From positions 7,391 through 27,274 of the forward strand of contig JAHBMJ010005818.1 in assembly GCA_018398765.1 (NCBI GenBank): a DNA stretch of 19,884 nt. Reading direction: 5' to 3'. This stretch comes from Chromera velia. Its lineage: Eukaryota; Sar; Chromeraceae. Both the position numbers and the translations under genes were made by a program. Below are positions 16,401 through 19,884 of this stretch, piece by piece (the stretch's first letter is position 1; each line of letters starts with the position of its first letter). A model generated the notes under the pieces. The model did no database searches. It had not been told where the DNA came from and saw only the letters and a program-made list of their open reading frames with translations.

Positions 16401-16429
16401 TGGGTTCAGCGCTTGGTAAGTTTAAGAGG

Positions 16430-17870
16430 GAAAGATGTGAACAGAAGCTGTTTGGGCCTGTGGATAAAGCTAGGTAAGCAAGTGTGTGAACAGAAGCCGT
16501 TTGGGCATGTGGGTGAATGTTTAGGCGTGCGGGTGCATGGAGAAAGAAGAGCATGGAAAGGAAGTGTATGCAATAACAGAATCCGCTTAGGCCTGCAAGT
16601 GGATGAATGAAGAGAAACGGAGAGAGCGAGCGTGTTTATGAGTATGTATAAGTTTGTGAACAGAAGCCGTTTAGGCGTGCGGGCGAGACAAGGAGAACGA
16701 GTATGTGAACAGAAGCCGCTTGGGCCTGTGGATGAATGAAGAGAGATTAATTGTGTGTCATTGAAGAAAAGTCGCTTGGGCCGCTGGTTAGGTCTGTGGA
16801 TGAATGAGAAGAGATCAAGTATGTGAATAGAAACATACAGAAGCCGCTTAGGCCTATGGATGAGTGAAGAGAGACAGGGAGAACGAGTGTGTAAACAGAA
16901 GCCGTTTGGGCGTGTGGGTGAATGAAGGGAGACAAGGAGATATAAGGAGAGCGAGTGTGTAAACAGAAGCCACTTAGGCATGTGGGTGAATGAAGGGAGA
17001 CAAGGAGATACAAGGAGAGCGAGTGTGTGAACAGAAGCCGGTTGGGCATGTGGGTAAATGAAGGGAGACAAGGAGATACAAGGAGAGCGAGTGTGTGAAC
17101 AGAAGCCAGTTAGGCGTATGGGCGAAAAAAGAGAGACAAAGAGAACGACTGTGTGAACAGAAGCTAGAAACAGGAGCCGTTTGGGCCTGTGGATGAATAA
17201 AGAGGGATCAATTGTATGTCATTAAACAAAAACCGCTCGGGCCTATGGCTAGGCCTGTAGATGAATGAAGAGATATCAAGTACGTGAACAGAAGCCGCTT
17301 GGGCCTACTGATGAATTAAGAGAGATAGGGAGAGTGAGTGTATGAACAGAAGCCGTTTGGGTGGGTGGGTGAATGAAGACAGACAAGGAGATACAAGGAG
17401 AGCGAGTGTGTAAACGAAAGCCGCTTGGGCCTCATGCAGTGAATCAATGAAGAATAATGAAGAGAGACATGGAGAGCAAGTGTGTAAACAGAAGCCGTTT
17501 GGGGCGTTACAATGGTGTGGGTGCATGAACACAGACAAAGAAAGCAAGTGTGTGAACCGGTGTGAACAGGCTAGGTGAACAAGAGCCGGTTGGGCATGTG
17601 GGTGAATGAAGAGGGACAAGGACTCGCACAAGCATGTCAGCAGAAGATATTTGCATGGGCGTGTGGGTATCTGAATGAATAGAGACAGCCTGTTACTAAG
17701 AGGGAATGAGACTCAGTGTGTAAACAGAACTTTAAGCCGCTAGGGCCTGTGGGTAAATAGAAATAAACAAAGAGAGACAGAGAGAGCGAGTGTGTGAACA
17801 AAAGCCGTTCGGGCGTGTGGATGTGAGAGTGTTAATAGAAGCCGTTAACTTTGGGCATGTGGATGAGTGA
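16430..17870. repeat. Degenerate minisatellite, about 22 copies
   Basis: Units built on GAACAGAAGCCGTTTGGGC, followed by a GTGTGGGTGAATGAA-like part and an AAGGAGAGCGAGTGTGT-like part. Copies recur about every 45-85 nt (for example at 16487, 16656, 16705, 16893, 16960, 17028, 17095, 17286, 17343, 17483, 17796). The best-conserved copies are at 16890-17110, with a 67-68 nt period. The minus strand stays open over long stretches here (16406-17071, 17305-17631), giving repetitive Ser/Leu/His/Pro peptides; these are treated as products of the repeat, not as genes. Confidence 0.9.
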
Positions 17871-17879
17871 TCGAAGAAA

Positions 17880-18000
17880 GACAGGGAAAATGAGGGAGTA
17901 AGTGAGTGAGCAAGTGAGACAGTAAGTGAATGAATTAGTGAGGAAAGCAAGAATAACTCAGTGAGTCAGTGACTAAGTGTGTTGGTGAGTGAGTAAACGA
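17880..18000. repeat. GTGA/AGTG-rich degenerate short tandem repeat
   Basis: Repeated GTGAGTGAG-, GTGAAT- and AGTGAG-type tetranucleotide units directly follow the minisatellite and may have grown from its GTGAATGAA part. Confidence 0.75.
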
Positions 18001-18620
18001 ACACAATCAACTACAGCAACTAATATAACAAACGTAGCAAGCGTGTAGTTTGGGACTTGCATAACGTTATGTTTAAACATTTTATAGACTAGCTCACAGT
18101 CTTAGTCACAGCTAGATGATTTAAAAGAGCAAGTTGATAATAGAAGGCGTATATAATGTTTGGCTACTACATATGCTACTATGCTATTACTAGAATGGCC
18201 AAAATATAAATGAAAGTAAATGAAAGAAACATTACAGCATGTGTGTCTGTATGTAAAAGACCTATATATTGACTCCGTGAATAAAAAATAAAAATGTAAG
18301 TAGATTTAAGTGGGGAGCACTGTGATTTTTTTTTTTTTAAGCAAAAATAAGTTGTTAAAGATTTATTAGTAATGTATTGCTGCAGTTACAATATCATTTT
18401 CTCTTTCACGTTTATTCAGGTTCACACCATGTGTTAGCGAAGTCCTTGTACATCATTAATTTTCTTATTAGCAAACGTATCTAATAGCAGAGCTCTTCTT
18501 ATTTATTCTTCTCAATCGTTTTGAAGCCCGTCCAGCTGTCTCCGGCCCTTTACGGCATTTACAGATACTGCGGTTACGCCTTTGCGCAGCCAACAACCGT
18601 GATTGAGGGTTTTGTCATAC
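18001..18620. other. AT-rich non-coding stretch
   Basis: AT-rich sequence resembling 14830-15620, with a T12 run at about 18328-18339. No open frame or RNA gene was recognised. Confidence 0.6.
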
Positions 18621-18645
18621 ACCATATATTAATATATGAATAGGC

Positions 18646-18702
18646 CCATCTCCCATCTTATACCGCCATCTCATCTCCCATCTCGCACCCATCTCAGGCA
18701 TG
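18646..18702. repeat. CATCTC-type short repeats
   Basis: Several CATCTC(CC) units, imperfect, just upstream of the last gene. Composition here returns to the GC-richer state of the left part of the window. Confidence 0.7.
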
Positions 18703-18877
18703 TACATGCATGGATCCACATTCTTCCCCCCGTTCTTCCCCCCTCCCACCATCACCACCATGATCGTCAAACTGTCAATAGAAAAATCTGTGGACATGTT
18801 TCTGCTCTTTTGATATCGTCTTCAGCCAGAGACAAGTGCTTTTCAGTTTTCTCGTGAGCCTTTTCGTTCTCTTTCAG

Positions 18878-19809
18878 CCAACACCCCGGCAACACTCTCT
18901 GGGTTGGGGCTTTTCGGCATGCCGAATGATCCAAAGCCCCTCTGGCGATGGCTGCAAAGCTTCGCAGACTGTGCAAAACGGGGGGAAAAGCTAGAAGGGA
19001 GGGGGTGCAATCCTCGGGCAAAGACCCTGCCTCACCTTCTTTATCAAAAAGTCAAGAAATGCCCCAAATTCAGTCATGGACAGCCCAGTGTGTTGGGCGA
19101 AATTCCTTGTTCTTATCATTTTCACGGTCTGGAGGGTGGGCGCCTTGCTATTGAGAGGTTCGAACAGGACCAATCACTGACGGAAGTGCACAAGAGGGAG
19201 CTGAGGGTGCACGTGATTGCCTGCAACAGGCAGGTCGTTTTAGCCCCTTTGTTGCCAAACCCTCCTCCAGCTACAGCCGCTGCGCAGCAGGAAGACCAGC
19301 AGGAGGAAAAGGATAACATTCCCCCGAGCCTTTGCGACTCGGCGTCCGAGGTGAGCTCTGATGAAGATGGAGATGATGTGGAGAGAAGAAGAAAGGGGGG
19401 GAAGAAAGAACGGGCAAAACATGAAAAGAAGGGGAGGAGGAAGAGAAACAGAGACCCTTCTCCAGCTGCAGCTGCTGCTGCTGCGGCTGCTGCGCACAAG
19501 AAAGAGAATGGCATGCCAGGCCTTTGGGACTCGGAGGACGAGGCGAGCTCTGACTCGGAGGATGAGGCGAGCTCTGATGAAGATGAAGTGGAGATCGTCG
19601 GTGAGGTCCGACGAGCTGAGGAACACCCACCGGCTGGCTGCGTCCTCTGAGTCAACGCTGAGCCAAAAGAGAGGGCGTGGCCTGGAGTGCCAGCTTTCCA
19701 AGAGGCGTTTGTATAGCGGCAACTGAGCCAGAGGCAGGCCGAACTCCATTCGGTCGGAGGATGGCTTCGCCCTGAGGATGAGCAACGCCCTCTGCATCAT
19801 GTGCCGGAC
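18878..19809 (+). CDS. Unrecognised acidic low-complexity protein (partial)
   Basis: The exon begins after acceptor TTCTCTTTCAG (18877), entered in phase 1, so an upstream exon is expected; the first ATG inside is 18919. The N-terminal part is ordered and Trp/Arg/Cys-containing (MPNDPKPLWRWLQSFADCAK, later RELRVHVIACNRQVVL). The C-terminal half alternates acidic (SASEVSSDEDGDD), strongly basic (KKGRRKRNRD, a likely nuclear signal), an Ala run of about ten, and tandem DSEDEASSD units. Two 3' ends are possible. Read through, it stops at about 19648-19650. Alternatively a donor GTGAGG at 19601 joins an acceptor at 19727 to an exon 19728-19809 (FALRMSNALCIMCR) ending at a strong GTAAGT donor, with the gene continuing off the right edge. 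No known family is recognised. Confidence 0.6.
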
Positions 19810-19864
19810 GTAAGTGTCTTCAGCTCTGTTTGTTCAAGTGTTTTCTTTGTCCCCTCCTTTATTT

Positions 19865-19884
19865 TTTCTCTCCCCCCCCCCCCC
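19865..19884. repeat. Pyrimidine/poly-C tract at right edge
   Basis: The window ends inside a run of C. Similar C runs are at about 607-616, 5876-5886 and 9247-9254. Confidence 0.9.

Noticed and set aside
16406-17071. 221-codon minus-strand frame in the minisatellite
   Set aside because: Entirely composed of the tandem repeat, with no splice or start context of its own.
19240-19800. Minus-strand open frame with partly protein-like residues
   Set aside because: Largely antisense to the well-supported plus-strand exon; its C-terminal part is the mirror of the acidic and Ala repeats.

Overview
The window is nuclear DNA from an intron-rich eukaryote. It shows spliced protein genes, long introns full of (CA)n, (GA)n, (CAGA)n and poly-C tracts, and no bacterial operon structure. 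The dominant gene encodes a PIAS/Siz-type SUMO ligase, the TGCATGCA octamer recurs, and 5' splice sites are mostly GTCAGT. A protist is the best guess. An alveolate such as a chromerid is my inference from overall style and is not proven.

Layout. (1) 52-10905, minus strand: one gene reconstructed as 21 coding exons (3300 nt, about 1099 aa). Exon junctions were chosen by splice signals plus reading-phase continuity, and were cross-checked against the PINIT and SP-RING domain order of SUMO E3 ligases. The protein runs: N-terminal coiled coil, long Ser/Pro-rich and charged linker, Cys-rich PHD-like finger, PINIT domain, SP-RING, acidic tail. (2) 10906-12012: divergent intergenic/promoter region. 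(3) 12013-13438, plus strand: a two-exon gene for a 383-aa unrecognised protein with four copies of a short motif, three of them ending in a spaced Trp. (4) 13439-14829: no convincing gene except a small zinc-finger-like ORF on the minus strand. (5) About 14830-18620: a compositionally different, mostly AT-rich block with an inverted repeat, an isolated GC-rich patch, and a degenerate minisatellite of roughly 22 copies (16430-17870). (6) 18878 to the right edge, plus strand: part of a gene for an unrecognised protein with a charged, acidic, low-complexity C-terminal half.

The SUMO ligase gene and the motif-repeat gene are divergent neighbours with about 1.1 kb between their start codons, so they may share a promoter. 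No other functional link between the genes is visible. Many long open frames in the left half are intron or microsatellite artefacts and are not annotated.
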